In this document: positions 47,946 to 60,055 of the stretch, one piece after another
How positions within the stretch are numbered: position 1 is the stretch's first letter
Layout: each line of letters begins with the position of its first letter
Assembly (NCBI RefSeq): GCF_014898815.1
Contig: NW_026515497.1
Span: 806,001-870,000, forward strand
Source: Panonychus citri
Taxonomy: Eukaryota > Arthropoda > Arachnida > Trombidiformes > Tetranychidae
Direction of reading: 5' to 3'
DNA length: 64,000 bases
Notes under the pieces: generated by a model
What the model was told of the DNA's origin: nothing
Database searches by the model: none
The model's input: only the letters and a program-made list of their open reading frames with translations
Made by a program: the position numbers and the translations under genes

Positions 47946-50900
47946 AAATGATACTAATATAATCATCAGTATCATTGGTTTGAGAGAGAAAAAAATGATT
48001 GCTCATTTTAGACTGTTAGAGTGAAAGAATTAGCAGATCAAAAGATCATTGTATTGTTTTTAGTGAGCATAACAGTGCAAAGATACTGGATGAACTTTTT
48101 TCTTTTGAAGGAAAAATTGAACTGGAAAAGAGAAAACATTGAGGCGTATCCAAAGAATGGGAGAGGTAGGAAAAAATTCAATTTCTAAGAATTAGACTGA
48201 GCTGATTGACCTTGAATGGAAAAGAAGTTAAATTTAAGAAATACTAAAATGGAAAGTGTTTACTAGCACAAAACACTGTAAGATTAGAAAAGAGAGAGAG
48301 AGAAGGAAAAAAGAAATAGAAAATTTCAAATCATTTGATATGGATTAGAAAAGATGAACTTACCCGAATCCGAACTAAAAAGTCTCTTAGACTCTCTTTG
48401 AAACCTGCTATGTCTCGATCTAATTTGAAAAATCCTCGAACTGTTAACTGTATTTGTGGATCTGTGAGATGTGGGAAGGCGGCTTTGAGGAGATTGGCCA
48501 CAAAATCTTGTACATATTGCTCATTGGTTTGGTTTGTTTGGGCTTGAACAACAGGATTAAGTGGTACTGTTATTTTACCCGATTCAACGATGAAAAACAT
48601 GTAAGCCAAGATGGTGGCCTGAAGTGTTAAACCAGCCACGTGAGAGGTGTCGGTGACCACTGAGAAAACGTGTTGAAGAATATCAGTGTAATAAGTTTGA
48701 TAGAAACTTTGCATTGCTGCAGGTTCTCGACCAATGTCTTCTAATAATTCAAGTAGAATATGTAAACCCGTGTCAGCCACATTTCTCATGGTATGTTTAA
48801 ATGCCCATATAATGGAGTCAAGAACAAGTTTAAATTGATTAGGTGGGATCATTAACAATGCTTTGAAACAATGATTCACGACTTCTTGTAACATTAGATA
48901 GAAATTGGTACGATATTCTGGAAATTCTTGGAAATCTTTGTTTATCATATCAAGCGTACACTCAAAAACTGCATCAAAAATTTTGGGAATCTCTGAAGCA
49001 ATTTCACCCTAAAGAGAAAATGGAAAATCGCATGAAAACAAACATTAATTATAGTTTCAACATTTCGCTTGAACATTAGGCTGTGCTAAGTGAATACACA
49101 CTCGGGTTACTTACTTGCATTTGATTGACTATTGTTGCCATGGTTGAAAGTACCTCTGGTTCTCTAGCACAAGGCACTGCACATCTCTGGTAATCCAGAA
49201 GTACGGCATCGAGAAGAGGTGGAATAAAGTTTTCTAATACCATCTTAGAATCTGCTGATTTCTCAATCCATCCAGAGATAAGTTTTAATGTTTCTTTTTT
49301 AACAGTTCTCATGCTCCTGATTAAAGGCTGTTTGGTAACCGATTCACCGTTTAATGCGATGGCTGCACTTATATTTTCACTCATAACTTTATAAACATTT
49401 AACATGTCCAGGTAAATCCGACCAAGTTGGGCTACATAAGGATGTCCCAATGCTTTACAAGCGCGCACATTGGTCTTTAAAATGTTACCCAATTGTTTAA
49501 CTGCATCTGGATCTTTGAGCACATCCACATTTTTAAATGCTTGATTGATTATATCGTCCCACACTTGATTCGGAAGGAACATGTACTTTTTGATCAAAGC
49601 GTTAGCAGCCGGCACATCGGATTGAGCGGATATCATATGGCCTACAGCTTCATAAAAAGTATGTACCTGATGCGTAAAAAAATAGAAATATTAATCAAAA
49701 TTTTAGGCGTTGTAACTGTTTTATCAACTGTAAAGTAAAACTATCTGTTGATTCATCTGATGAAATTCTTGTTGAAAATTACCTGTTGAGGTTGTAAATC
49801 ACAAATAATGGAGTTGATGTTGCTCAATATTTCTTCAATGAAAGGTTGAACTTCACCAATCTGGACTTGAACAAAATGACGGCGACATTTTTGCGCAATT
49901 TTAATGAATGTATCACAAGCCATATCCTGTACACCTTCATGTGTCTCTGTTGGAATAGAAAGTTAATAGATAACAATAAAGATTAAAGTAAAAGTTACGA
50001 ATTTCTGGTCACTAACAAAACGAATTAAATAAGATGATTCACTTACCGTGCATGAATTCGAAAAGTTTGTTTACAACAGTCTTGAGAAATTTCCAATGGG
50101 CGCGCAAAAACCTAGGATATTGACCAACAACATACATAATGTTCGAGGCAATAATAGCTTTATTATCCTTCCCTCTTTTTTGTTCACAGAGACCAAGTAA
50201 ATCTTTAATTACTGTGACTAGAAACCTGCGCTCGTCTTCCTCACTCATGGCTCCACTAATCGAGCCGATCGCCCAACACAACTAAAAGAGAAAAGATGAA
50301 AACTCAGTTAGTTATACGATAAAAATGATTCACTAAGTTCAATTTAAAAGTGACCACTTACCGTGTTGAGATTTTTCCAAGACCATTCTGATCCATTAAC
50401 TTGATTTTGCAATTTCTCAGTCATAATCCTTTCAGTATCTTGACCATCAAGATTTGTTAAATAAATAAGTGTCTCTCTCATATTCTTATATAACTGTATT
50501 GAATCTGTGTCTTTCATAAACTCTCTGACAACTTCCCCTTGTTCATTTTCAACAACCAATACTTCCTCTGGCTTAGCCATTCTACCGATAATGATATAAC
50601 GAAGTTTAGACAAAATGGGTCTGTACAATTCACGGCGATAACTGGTAACTGAAGTTGGAGGCATGACAGCACCTCGTTGAGTTGAAGGTGGAAAGTCATG
50701 GTACAGATCGGTGGCAAGTGTATTCCAATATTCTAAACAGATCTTAAAAATCTCCACCTCATTAACTTCCGAAATCATAAGAAGACCGTTTAACGCCCCC
50801 ATAAGAATCTCTCGGAACTGTGGTTTCTCTATTAAAGTTCCATGCTCTTTTAAAAAAGTGCACAAAAATAAACTCAAATTTTGAACAAATTTTTGTTCTT

Positions 50901-53160
50901 CATCAGTTCCAATCGCATAAGCCTCTCGAATATCAGTATCAGCTGGAAGCATCTAAAGAGACGGCAAAAAAAAATATAGAGAAAGAGAGAGAATATATTA
51001 AATTTAAATGAAAAAAAAATGAATGAAAAAATTATAAATACCACAGAACTTACATTCTCAAGTTGTTGGCCTGTTTGAGTGAATAAATTGACAAACATTT
51101 CTTCGTAGTGAATGGCATTAATAGCCGCAATCTCGGTGAGACATTTAAGCGTAACATTTCGGAACATAGGAACGATGAAAAACTGTTAAAGAAAAAGAAT
51201 AAAAAAAACGTTCGTTAGAATGATAAAATATATTCACCATAGGATACAAAAAAAATGAAAACAAAGAGAAAACAAAACATGAAACTAGACCACCAGCTAA
51301 GTTAAGTAATTAAGGGAATTTACCAATGTGTGTTACAAAGATAAGAGATGTACGAGAATTGAATTGATAAGATGATCGACCAAAATCCGGTCAATTAATA
51401 TTCAAAAAGGTAAATGATTAAAAAGATGAAAAAGGGAGAACTGATTGACTGTCGCTAACTTGTTAACCAGGAAAAGTAACAAAATAATGAGAATGTTACT
51501 TTTTATAAGAGTTAAAAGAAGAAAAATAAGCCTGAAGAAAGGACAAAAGTCGAAAAAAGATAAATTCGTTTATCTGAAACGGAAAGAGAAATGAATATTT
51601 GTAAACTTGGGATGAATTTGGGAAAAATTCTCTCCAAGATAACTGAGGTATCGTGAACCGGTATGAAGCGGCAAAAACAGATGAAAATAATTGTTTACTG
51701 ATTGTCCATTCTAATGGAATATTTCCTTAATAATATGAGAAAAGTTGTTTACTAAACAAGGTGGAAAAAGAAAAGATTGAATCAAATAGTATCAAATGGA
51801 AGCAACAAGTTTCTGCTAAAAGCTGAATAGATTAAGGTGATATTTTAGTTCACTTATTTTTTTTCCAAATCTTCTTGATAAATTGTTACGTTGGTTGTGA
51901 GCAACAACAAACATTTTACCTTAACAATGCGTGAAGGTAAAAGGCTCATCATCTTATTGGATAAACTGACTATTCTTGATTTGTATTAATAAGTGAGAGA
52001 GAGAGAGAGAGAAATGTTCGAATCAAATTGAGTGACAATGTGTGAGTGGGTTTAGTACAAATTAGGTCTATTATGAGAGACAAATGCTTACTTTAAAAAT
52101 GAGAGTGCTGATAAGTTTTGTCTCGAAAATGTATCCAAGAGGAATCCAATTGAGAAAACGTAAAAGTGTTTCCAGTGTACAGAGAATTAAATTGGGATTT
52201 TGAGAATTTTCCAAAACAAATTGACACAGCTGAAAAATTTGTGAGAATTCTGAGCACATGGTGTCCTTGAGATGCTTAGCTTTGGCTTGTGTCATTTGAC
52301 CGGTAGAAAAATCGAAAACTTCTTCACTATAATTCATATACGTAAAATTGAGAGGAGAGAAAGCGAAGAGAAAGAGACAAGGAAAGATTAAAATTTAAAG
52401 AAAATGGAATGGTAACAATATCACGAGCTGAAAGAGAGAGAGAGAGAGATAGATAGATTTTGATGACAATTTACCTGAGAAGTTTAAGAATAATCATGTT
52501 GTTCTGACACAAACTTTCATTGGTTTTACTTGCTCCCACAATATCACTGATAAAGGTGGGCCATTTCTTTGGCCATTCTCTTTTCAAAATCTGTTAGCGT
52601 GAAGAGGATAAAAAGAAAGAAAAAAAAAGGAACAAGATAATTAGTAACTAAGATCAAATAATAAAATGTTAAAGATCGTGATGCTATTAAAGCGTCACAT
52701 ATATAAAATTTACGATTCAAATATCATAATCATACAAATAAATGTATCTACATACCTGAACTAATATCATATTGAGTTTATTGAGATAAACTTTTTCTTT
52801 AACAAGAGACTCAGGGTCGGATGATGTCTTAATGATAAGACCAACTATATATTTTTTAATTCCTTCGCATTGGTTACGGGGCAAGACTTTCCACCTTGTT
52901 TTGATGACATTTTCCAATATTTGTAAAGCATAATACTTGGTTTGTTGGTTTTTTGAAAATTCAAGAATGGTGTCAACACGAGTCCAAGCATCTGGATGCT
53001 CTTTCAGTGTTGTTAATATTTCTTGTGCTAAACGTTGGTTAGATCCTTCACCATTATACATATAATTGACTATGGAATCCAACAAGTTAATATCAAGCTT
53101 CTGGTTGAAATCCAACAGACTTGAAGCCGCATCGGTAGGAAATGCTCCCAATCTCCCCAT
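47712..53160 (-). CDS. XPO1: Exportin-1 (CRM1)
   Basis: Exons in transcript order: 53160-52756 (start codon at 53160), 52590-52475, 52326-52092, 51182-51054, 50952-50362, 50281-50047, 49946-49783, 49666-49115, 49008-48364, 47858-47712. All splices are GT-AG with matching phase; 3219 coding bases give 1072 residues, against 1071 in human. Exportin-1 is the RanGTP-dependent karyopherin that carries leucine-rich NES cargo out of the nucleus. The importin-beta N-terminal region is at about 35-105 (HPDAWTRVDTILEF, LPRNQCEGIKKY), followed by HEAT repeats. The NES-groove segment includes LCWAIGSISGAM at 493-504 and LLGLCEQKRGKDNKA, whose Cys at about 524 matches the leptomycin-reactive Cys528 of human. 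The CRM1 C-terminal domain ends INPHELPEEMQD. The start exon has an acceptor at 53199, so an untranslated leader exon lies upstream, plausibly ending at the donor at 53874. Confidence 0.97.
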
Positions 53161-54333
53161 AGTTTTAAGTCTTTGAGTCAAGCAAGGTGTGGTCAGCGTC
53201 TGAGAAATCATAATGATATTAAATGTGGTGGTGGTTGTTTCACACAAGATGAGAGAGAAAAATCTATTGATTAATAATTAGCAAGAAAAACCCACAGAGG
53301 TAACTTCATCTAAGAAAACATGTTTTCTTTTTGATACAATACATACCTGATTTATATTTGGTTAATTTCAATTCAATATTTGGACTGATAAAGATGAATA
53401 AAAACAGGAAGGAAAAACAAAAATAATTAAGGTATTGTAAGGTGGTTGTTACAAAAGCTCAACAAAAAAGACATGTAACCACACATACACACATACACAC
53501 ACACTCACTCTATCTCTCTCTCTCACACACACAAACACACCACAGGTAAAAGACACACTCAGGTTGTTGGTTTTGTAGCTTGCTGATGATGTTGTTGATG
53601 ATGATGATGATGATTAGTAGTAGTAGTAGTAGTAGTTTTTGTTGTTATTGTAGGAAAAATAGAAAAGGAACAAAAAAGAAAGAGAAAAGAGGGAAAAATA
53701 GGAAAGAGAGAGAAAGAGAAGGGGGAAAAGAGAGGGAATAGAAATGATCCTGATCCTACTTGTTTTGACTGGAACAAACCGGATTTTGGTTGAGTTAAAT
53801 GAGCAAAGGAAAAGGTTGTTTTTCTGTTGATTGTCTATCGACCAAATAAATAAGAATCTTGAAAAAACACTCACCTTTGTTAATTAATCATATCAGGAGA
53901 AGACTTTAGATTTAATAATTATTGGTGACAAACGATTAATGTCCGTGGTTAATTTGCTTTAATTACTCCCAAATTAACACAAGTTCAACTTCATGTGTTC
54001 ACTTTAAGAGATGAAGAGAAACAGTTGGTTAAAGTAAAAGAAATAAACTCCACGTCCAATGAGAGAGAAACAAAAAGAAAAGCGGTTAATTCGAATATCG
54101 CATTTTTTTTAATTTTTTTTTCTTTTTTCATTTATTACAATTAATTAACGAAAAACAACCTGTTGATTGTTATTCCTCTGGAAGTGGATTCACAAAATAT
54201 GACACACATGAAGATATTAATAAGATTTATTTAATCTAACCATTTTCTCGGCTTAATTGTTAGTCCTTTTAATTTGAAGATTGATTGTTGATCAAATTTT
54301 TCAGTTTTCGTTAAAATTTTTCGCTAATTTAAT
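53161..54333 (-). promoter_or_regulatory. XPO1 5' flank: leader intron, putative leader exon and promoter
   Basis: Between the XPO1 start codon and the TSEN54 stop, both genes on the minus strand. The leader-intron acceptor is at 53201-53200. A donor-like AACAAAG|gtgagtg at 53875-53868 could end an untranslated first exon. The intron holds TACACAC/CACACA, GAT and GA-rich repeats (53480-53760). From about 53405 this DNA is duplicated at 60884 onward. No individual promoter element is clear. Confidence 0.5.
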
Positions 54334-55687
54334 TCAATAATTTAAACTCGAGTCCCAAAAGGTTGGAATCTCTTCCCAGAGGTGAAAATGTTGCAATGTA
54401 TTGAAATTAAATTCCGAATGTGAGTTGACGGCAAAAATTGGAGTCGATTCGTTACAGTTTTCATCCAGAGAAATTAATTCTTGGATCATCGGAGTAAATT
54501 GTTCATTAGTGATGATTAAACAATTGTCTGGTTTAGTTGAATTGAAATTTTTAACATTTCCCATGAAAACTTGATAATTTATCTCAAGCTTGCATTTAGA
54601 TGATGGTAACAGTTGATGAAGATTTTGCTCTTGAGGTCCGGCGATTTTAATTATCTCATGTAACTTATTAATGTCGATAATTTTTGTCTGATCAATTAGC
54701 GGTTTAAGGCCATTGTTGTGGTCGATTAAACTTGAATTCGGTAATTGGTCCAAGATATTTTCCTTAGAACGAAGGTCATCATTAAGCTCTAATACGGTTG
54801 ATTCTTCATCGAATATGATTGATGAATTTTCTCTCGGTTCCATTAATCGTTTGTACTCTGACCAATTTGCCGTTTTAGCGAAACTTGTCCCATTTAGAAA
54901 CATTGGCCTTCGAAGTGGAGTAACGACCACTTGTAGATTGTTAAAATTTGATCTGCAACTTGGTTTGTATGTAAGTCGATTGATCTTTTCATTCAAATGA
55001 TCTGTGATTGTCTTAACATCAAGACTAGAATTGGATTGATCCTTTGTAAGTGATTTTTTATCATCACATTTAAATGATTTAAGTTTGAATCCTAAACGAG
55101 TTAAATAAGAGTAAATTTGGTAATTTCTTCCAAGTTGATTGTTCGATAAAATTAATTGGTATGCACTTTGAAGGCTTAATTGAGCTCCCATGTAGTTAAC
55201 TAGAATAGATTCACATTCCATCAGGAAAATTGTCTCTTCAGGTGAATACATTAGTTGATTGTTTTCCATAAATCCCATCCATGGAGATCGTTTCTTTGTA
55301 CTAATCACTTTACTTGATTTACTTTCGGGAATCCATTCAGCTAATCCCATTTCATTAGAAGATCTCACTCGATCTCTTCCAAGTAATTCAAATCGATCTT
55401 CAAGTTGCCGATTAACTTCCTGTTCAATTGTCACCATTACACCAGGAGATGGAATCTCTTCTCGTTTGATTGACAAATTACTCGAATTGAACCTTTGCCG
55501 TTTCCGTCTCATCTTTTTCTCCTCTTGATAGAGACACTTTAATTCCAATAATTGTTCACCACTAATCAGAAGAAGAAACAGAAAAGAATTGGAAATAAAC
55601 AACTAAATATAAACACAAAAGAAAACAAAAAGAAAACCAAAAATATCCTTATCCATATTCTTACCTTAACAATAAAGATTTATCCAT
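54334..55687 (-). CDS. TSEN54: tRNA-splicing endonuclease subunit TSEN54
   Basis: Exon 1 is 55687-55665 (MDKSLLL plus two bases) and exon 2 is 55561-54334; they join in phase to give 416 residues. TSEN54 is the structural subunit that pairs with the catalytic TSEN2 in the nuclear complex that cuts introns from pre-tRNA. The Sen54 N-terminal domain spans about 70-170: RDRVRSSN, AEWIPE (82-87), MGFMENNQLMYSPEETIFLM (103-122), LSLQSAYQLIL and YQIYSYLTRLGF (155-166). A long low-conservation middle follows, and the C-terminal endonuclease-like fold ends near HLWEEIPTFWDSSL. The N-terminus LLLSGEQLLEL resembles the family's first helix and supports the short first exon. The gene lies upstream of XPO1 on the same strand. 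It is the complete copy of the two here. Confidence 0.88.
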
Positions 55688-56354
55688 TTCTTTATCTATC
55701 CAAAAACCACTATAACTGTATCAGAATGTGGATGATTAGTAAACTAAATTAGATTTACAATTAAGAAAATGAGAGATGAAAAAGTAAATAAGATTCGCAA
55801 TTATAATAATAACATTAAAATGAGAATCAAATGAATCAGAAAAAAAAACTAAACAGAAAACAGCTGATTGATTATGAATGAAAAGAGGTTAAATCAACAA
55901 GTAATTATTACCAAAGTAAATCAAGTCATCGCAACTAATTAATTTCTTTTGATAGTCAAGATACTAATTAATGAGAATATTAACAATTGGAGATAATTTT
56001 ATCATTAGAAAATCAATAGAATCTAATTGGAAATGATTAACCACCTGTGAAGATGTGAAAGTAAACCAAAGGAAAAGATTTACCCGCGTAAACAAATGAA
56101 ACATTTTGATGGAAAAAATTTATCATTTTAATCAATTGATTTGAATAAATGTTCATTCCGACAATTAAAAGTTAATTGTGAAATTATAAGTTGAAGGAGA
56201 AAGAGAATCAACTAATCCGATGATATTGTGCCACTCATCAAATGTGTCATTATTATCCTTTGGATTGATTTTGTAGTGTTGAAAATTATCAACAACGATC
56301 ATCCGATGAATTTAGTTAATTGTTTGGTTGCATCTTAATTATGATTAAATCATT
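55688..56354. promoter_or_regulatory. Divergent promoter region between TSEN54 and a plus-strand ORF
   Basis: About 670 bases between two start codons facing away from each other, AT-rich, without a clear TATA. Most of it (to 56105) is missing from the second copy, so the truncated TSEN54 copy has lost most of this region. Roughly 250 bp next to the plus-strand ORF remain in both. Confidence 0.45.
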
Positions 56355-56475
56355 ATGGAAATACACAGAACATATAGTGAAAGTTCATTGCCAAGTTTAT
56401 TTTCCAATCTATTGTCCAAACGATCGGCACCATCGAACCTTAAATTACAACATCGACAAAAGGTCCAACCTTCAA
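56355..56475 (+). pseudogene. 5' fragment of a divergent gene cut at the duplication breakpoint
   Basis: ATG at 56355 opens a frame with coding-like, AT3-rich codons (MEIHRTYSESSLPSLF, then SNLLSKRSAPSNLK). At about 56475 the sequence changes into the XPO1 3' segment and codons beyond are unrelated. The same 5' fragment occurs at 63386-63507 and is cut at the same base. I infer the first coding exon of TSEN54's original head-to-head neighbour, truncated by the tandem duplication. The family is not recognised. Confidence 0.45.
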
Positions 56476-56830
56476 TTCTCAACCACAAAAAATCACCTTT
56501 CAAGTGCTCAACTCATTTAAATACATTCAATTGTTTCCGTTTCATTTATTCATAAATGATTAACCACAATTAAATTATTCACCGACCGATCATCAAAAGC
56601 TACAATCAACTAATCTCGAGATCAGAATCTAGCTAATTAACAAGATTAATTTAAGATCAGTGCAATTGATTTTTGATACAAAGAAATTGATGAAACTCAA
56701 TTTGAATTCATGTTGATTTGGTTTTATTTCAGCTTAAACCGTTGATTGTTGACATGATTAGTAATTCTTGTTGATCATTTGATTATAGTTACAAAGGTTT
56801 GTTTTTCATTGTTGTTCGCGAAATCTGGAC

Positions 56831-57057
<227 letters not shown>

Positions 57058-57208
57058 ACACAGATATTGTGAGATATAAAGAGATGATGATAATGATGAT
57101 GGTGAGAGAAGAAAAGAGATGATGAGGTTCAAAATTAGAACAGAGAAGGTGATGAAATGTAGCAAAAATAACTAACAGTGTAGGCTTGGTTCTCATTTAG
57201 TCTTGGTT

Positions 57209-57352
57209 CTAATCTTGCATTTCTCAGGTAGTTCATGAGGATTGATGATTCCTGGTACTGTCATTTGAAGTTTTCGTTTCTCGGCTTCTGTTACTCATGG
57301 CTTCTTCTCTTTCTTCGAGGTATAAGTCACTATCATCTTCACCCGCGAATTC
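57209..57352 (-). pseudogene. XPO1: XPO1 last-exon copy, frameshifted
   Basis: A copy of the final XPO1 coding exon (EFAGEDDSDLYLEE onward). A 2-base deletion after the Met codon of EEAM and a 1-base deletion near the C-terminus give 144 instead of 147 bases. The shifted frame meets a TGA before the second deletion, so the C-terminus cannot be made. There is no XPO1 exon 9 in range upstream. A decayed fragment. Confidence 0.9.
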
Positions 57353-57405
57353 CTGGAATACAAATAAAAGAAAAATAAATCAATTAGTTAAACAGTGAAT
57401 AGAAA

Positions 57406-58436
57406 AACAATACAAGAAATACTACGTGGCATTTCGCCGAGCTTCGACCGAGTTTTCTCTCGAATAACTTTTACTTTATAGTATTCAGGCCTCAGACTCA
57501 AGGTGGAAGTTTGAGCGATATTCAACTGTCATATTTCAATATCAAGGTTCTGGTCATTCTGTTGTTACGGTTTCAAGGTCACTTCATGGGCAGAATCTAC
57601 AGGGCATTTCACCAAGTTTCCAACAAGTTTTCTCGAATAACTATTTTGTTTTTGAGTGTTGAGACCCCATACTCGAGTTATGGTAGTTTAAATATACTCA
57701 ATTGTCATATTAAAATATCGAGGTCATTTTGGTCATTCTGTTAGGATACTGTTTCAAGGTCACTATGGGCAGAATCTATTCGAATTGAAAAAATTATATT
57801 CAAAACATAAAGGTTTCTCGACTTTCACTCTTGTGTTACAATAAAATTAATGAAAATTGAATGCCAAGGTATCCAAATAAAAAATGCTATATCTCTGCAA
57901 CTAAACCTGTCCTGAAGTTGTTACCCGAAACCATTCAGTCAGCTTTTGATGAATTGACTATGTTCATGAATTCGCATAACCAGGACCGTTTGATAGTTGT
58001 GCTGCAAGTCAGTTTATTATCCTAATGGAACATGATTTCAATTCTCATTAACCTCTGTTAAAAAAACATGAAAACCTCTCAATAAGATCAAAAGCTCAAT
58101 CGATTGGAAAAAAAATTCTGAATCACAGTAAATAACTCTATTGATTGTGAGAATACAATAAAGCTAATCTATCGAAATATGATCATTAATCAGTGTTTTT
58201 TTCTTTTGAATAGTAAACATGACTATAGTAAAATTAATGAAAATTGAATCTGCTATTTCTCTGCAACTAAACATGTCCTAAAGTAATCACCATGTCTGAA
58301 GCTCCAACATTGAGTCTTAATTTGATTCTGGTCATGAAGTGACCTTGAAACCGTAACTTAACAGAATGACCAGAATGACCTTGATAATGGAATATGACCG
58401 TTGAATATCGCTCAAACTTCCATAACCTTGGTCTTT
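57406..58436. mobile_element. Unclassified repeat element with tandem and inverted arms
   Basis: Two tandem units of about 175 bp (about 57425-57600 and 57600-57780) share blocks such as caagttttctcgaataact and gtttcaaggtcact. The part at 57498-57592 recurs inverted at 58324-58430. A further direct repeat joins 57846-57922 with 58232-58290 (attaatgaaaattgaat, ctctgcaactaaac). No ORF spans it. Inverted ends of about 100 bp around internal repeats suggest a non-autonomous DNA element. It fills the place where the XPO1 body would be in this unit. Confidence 0.6.
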
Positions 58437-58625
58437 CGAAAATATATCTATTTCCCAATTGATTTTACGATTACACTTTCGTGTGTAGAAAGAGATGACA
58501 AGATTGACTAGTAGAACGTTGTACCGGTCTGCCATTTTGTTAAGTTAGGTTAGGTTAGTCTTTCTGAATAGAGCTGAGACATTTAATGTTTGAAGGAAAC
58601 TCGTGCCGTACATTTATACAATCTA
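58437..58625 (-). pseudogene. Decayed copy of the N-terminal half of the 114-codon ORF
   Basis: Matches 60631-60795 over blocks such as atctatttcccaattgatt, gtgtgtagaaagagatgaca and agtctttctgaata, with a different middle that includes a short (TTAGG)-like run at 58545-58558. The reading frame is broken. It lies directly next to the inverted-arm element. Confidence 0.75.
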
Positions 58626-58700
58626 AAGAATGAGATGTTTTGTGCTGTGGTTGTTACAAAATATAAATAAAAAAGCAAAAAGAGAAAGAGGAAGAGAGTC

Positions 58701-58827
58701 AAAGAAATAAACTAATTTTATTAAACTACGCGTCAAATGAGAGAGAAACAAAAAGTAAAAGCGGTTAATTCCTTTTCCGTCTCATCTTTTTCTCCCCTTG
58801 ATAGAGACACTTTAATTCCAATAATTG
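58701..58827. repeat. Internally deleted TSEN54-region fragment
   Basis: 58701-58771 matches 54036-54092 (downstream of TSEN54). It is joined directly to 58773-58827, which matches 55500-55554 (start of TSEN54 exon 2). The roughly 1.4 kb between, most of the TSEN54 coding sequence, is missing. This is a second, more damaged remnant of the same duplicated unit. Confidence 0.8.
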
Positions 58828-59526
58828 TCATGTGCTAATCTTATGATAACCGCATTAGCAGGTTTCGGATTAAATTTGGCAACTAATCAATGGATTATCT
58901 TGGTTTGTTTCATCATATTGGGTTTTACCAATGCTTTTCTTGAGATTGGTGAGTTTGGACAATTTAAATTGTTGGTGTACCAATTTAGCCGATTCACTTT
59001 TCTTTTCCTTTGTTGTTCACTAATTAGTTATGGAGGTCTGGATAATCAATCTATGGGCTGGTTATGGTGGCAAAATAACTCACATGGCTTATTTTTTTTA
59101 CGGATTAGGAACAATAGTTAGCCCACTTTTGGTTTCTCCTTTATTGATCAACCACCGACCAATGGAACAACAATTAGCCATCCACAATTAACTCGAGCCT
59201 TCATTCCGTATAAAATAGTCGCTTTCTATTGTCTTTTCTTGTCCATTTTCTTGGGTGCAATTAGTTTCACCGAAGATGTGAATATTGATCAATCTGGAGT
59301 CAAGATAAGGTCAAAACCCGAGAAGGTCAAGGTTAATCTTGAAATTATGATTTTCTTTTTCCTATTAACTCAATCAATCTCTGGACTTGATTCTTCATTC
59401 GGTTTACTATTGATGAACTTTGCTGTTTCCTCTGGAAATGGATTCACAAAATATGAAGGTGACACACAAAGATTATTATTAAAATATAAAGATTTTTTTA
59501 GTAAAATGATGAATATTGATCCGTGA
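58828..59526 (+). pseudogene. MFSD4-like transporter remnant
   Basis: It encodes a central part of a major-facilitator transporter, best resembling the MFSD4/NaGLT1 sugar-transporter group. Part 1 (58831-58950) gives ITALAGFGLNLATNQW and a membrane helix to NAFLEI, with a donor gtgagt at about 58951. After an acceptor near 59028 the frame continues VWIINLW and YFFYGLGTIVSPLLVSPLL, the conserved helix with the family's FGLGxxxSPLLV pattern. At about 59190 the frame shifts by one base, then continues TRAFIPYKIVAFYCLFLS to TGA at 59524-59526. It lacks the N-terminal helices and the last several helices, so it is not functional. The right end abuts the XPO1 3' segment, suggesting MFSD4 and XPO1 were once convergent neighbours. 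Confidence 0.65.
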
Positions 59527-59964
59527 ACAGTTAAATTGTTGTTAATCACTGACACCAACAATTTGGTTAACCATTAATGTAATTAAAGTTACGTTTTCTC
59601 AACCACAAAAAATCACCTTTCAAGTGTTCAACTGTCAACTCATTTAAATACATTCAATTGTTTCCGTTTCATTTATTCATAAATGATTAACCACAATTAA
59701 ATTATTCACCGACCGATCATCAAAAGCTACGATCAACTAATCTCGAGATCAGAATCTGACTAATAAAATAGAATTAATTTAAGATCAGTACAATTGATTT
59801 TTGATACGAAGAAATTGATGAAACTCAATTTGAATTCATGTTGATTTGGTTTTATTTCAGCTTAAACCGTTGATTGTTGACATAATTAGCAATTCTTGGA
59901 GATCATCTGATGATAGTTACAAAGATTTGTTTTTCATTGTTGTTCTTGAAACTATTGGACACTT

Positions 59965-60055
<91 letters not shown>

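Larger units (their letters stand above)
53405..56475. repeat. Duplicated XPO1-flank + TSEN54 segment, copy 1
   Basis: Near-identical to 60884-63507. It contains the XPO1 5' flank, all of TSEN54 and the first codons of a divergent ORF. Copy 2 lacks about 608 bp that copy 1 has at 55497-56105 and has a longer GAT run. Both copies end at the same point, where a copy of the XPO1 3' segment begins. Confidence 0.92.

Noticed and set aside
54713..55528. Plus-strand ORFs opposite TSEN54 (also at 62355-63140)
   Set aside because: Antisense shadows of TSEN54 exon 2, duplicated only because the exon is duplicated.
56084..56104. Alternative TSEN54 first exon (MFHLFTR) ending at gtaaatc
   Set aside because: It ends in phase 0, whereas exon 2 needs phase 2; the exon at 55687-55665 fits in phase and resembles the family N-terminus.
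58545..58558. TTAGG-like run (ttaggttaggttag), the arthropod telomere unit
   Set aside because: Fewer than three units inside a decayed duplicate; too short to claim an interstitial telomere, though it could mark a repaired break.
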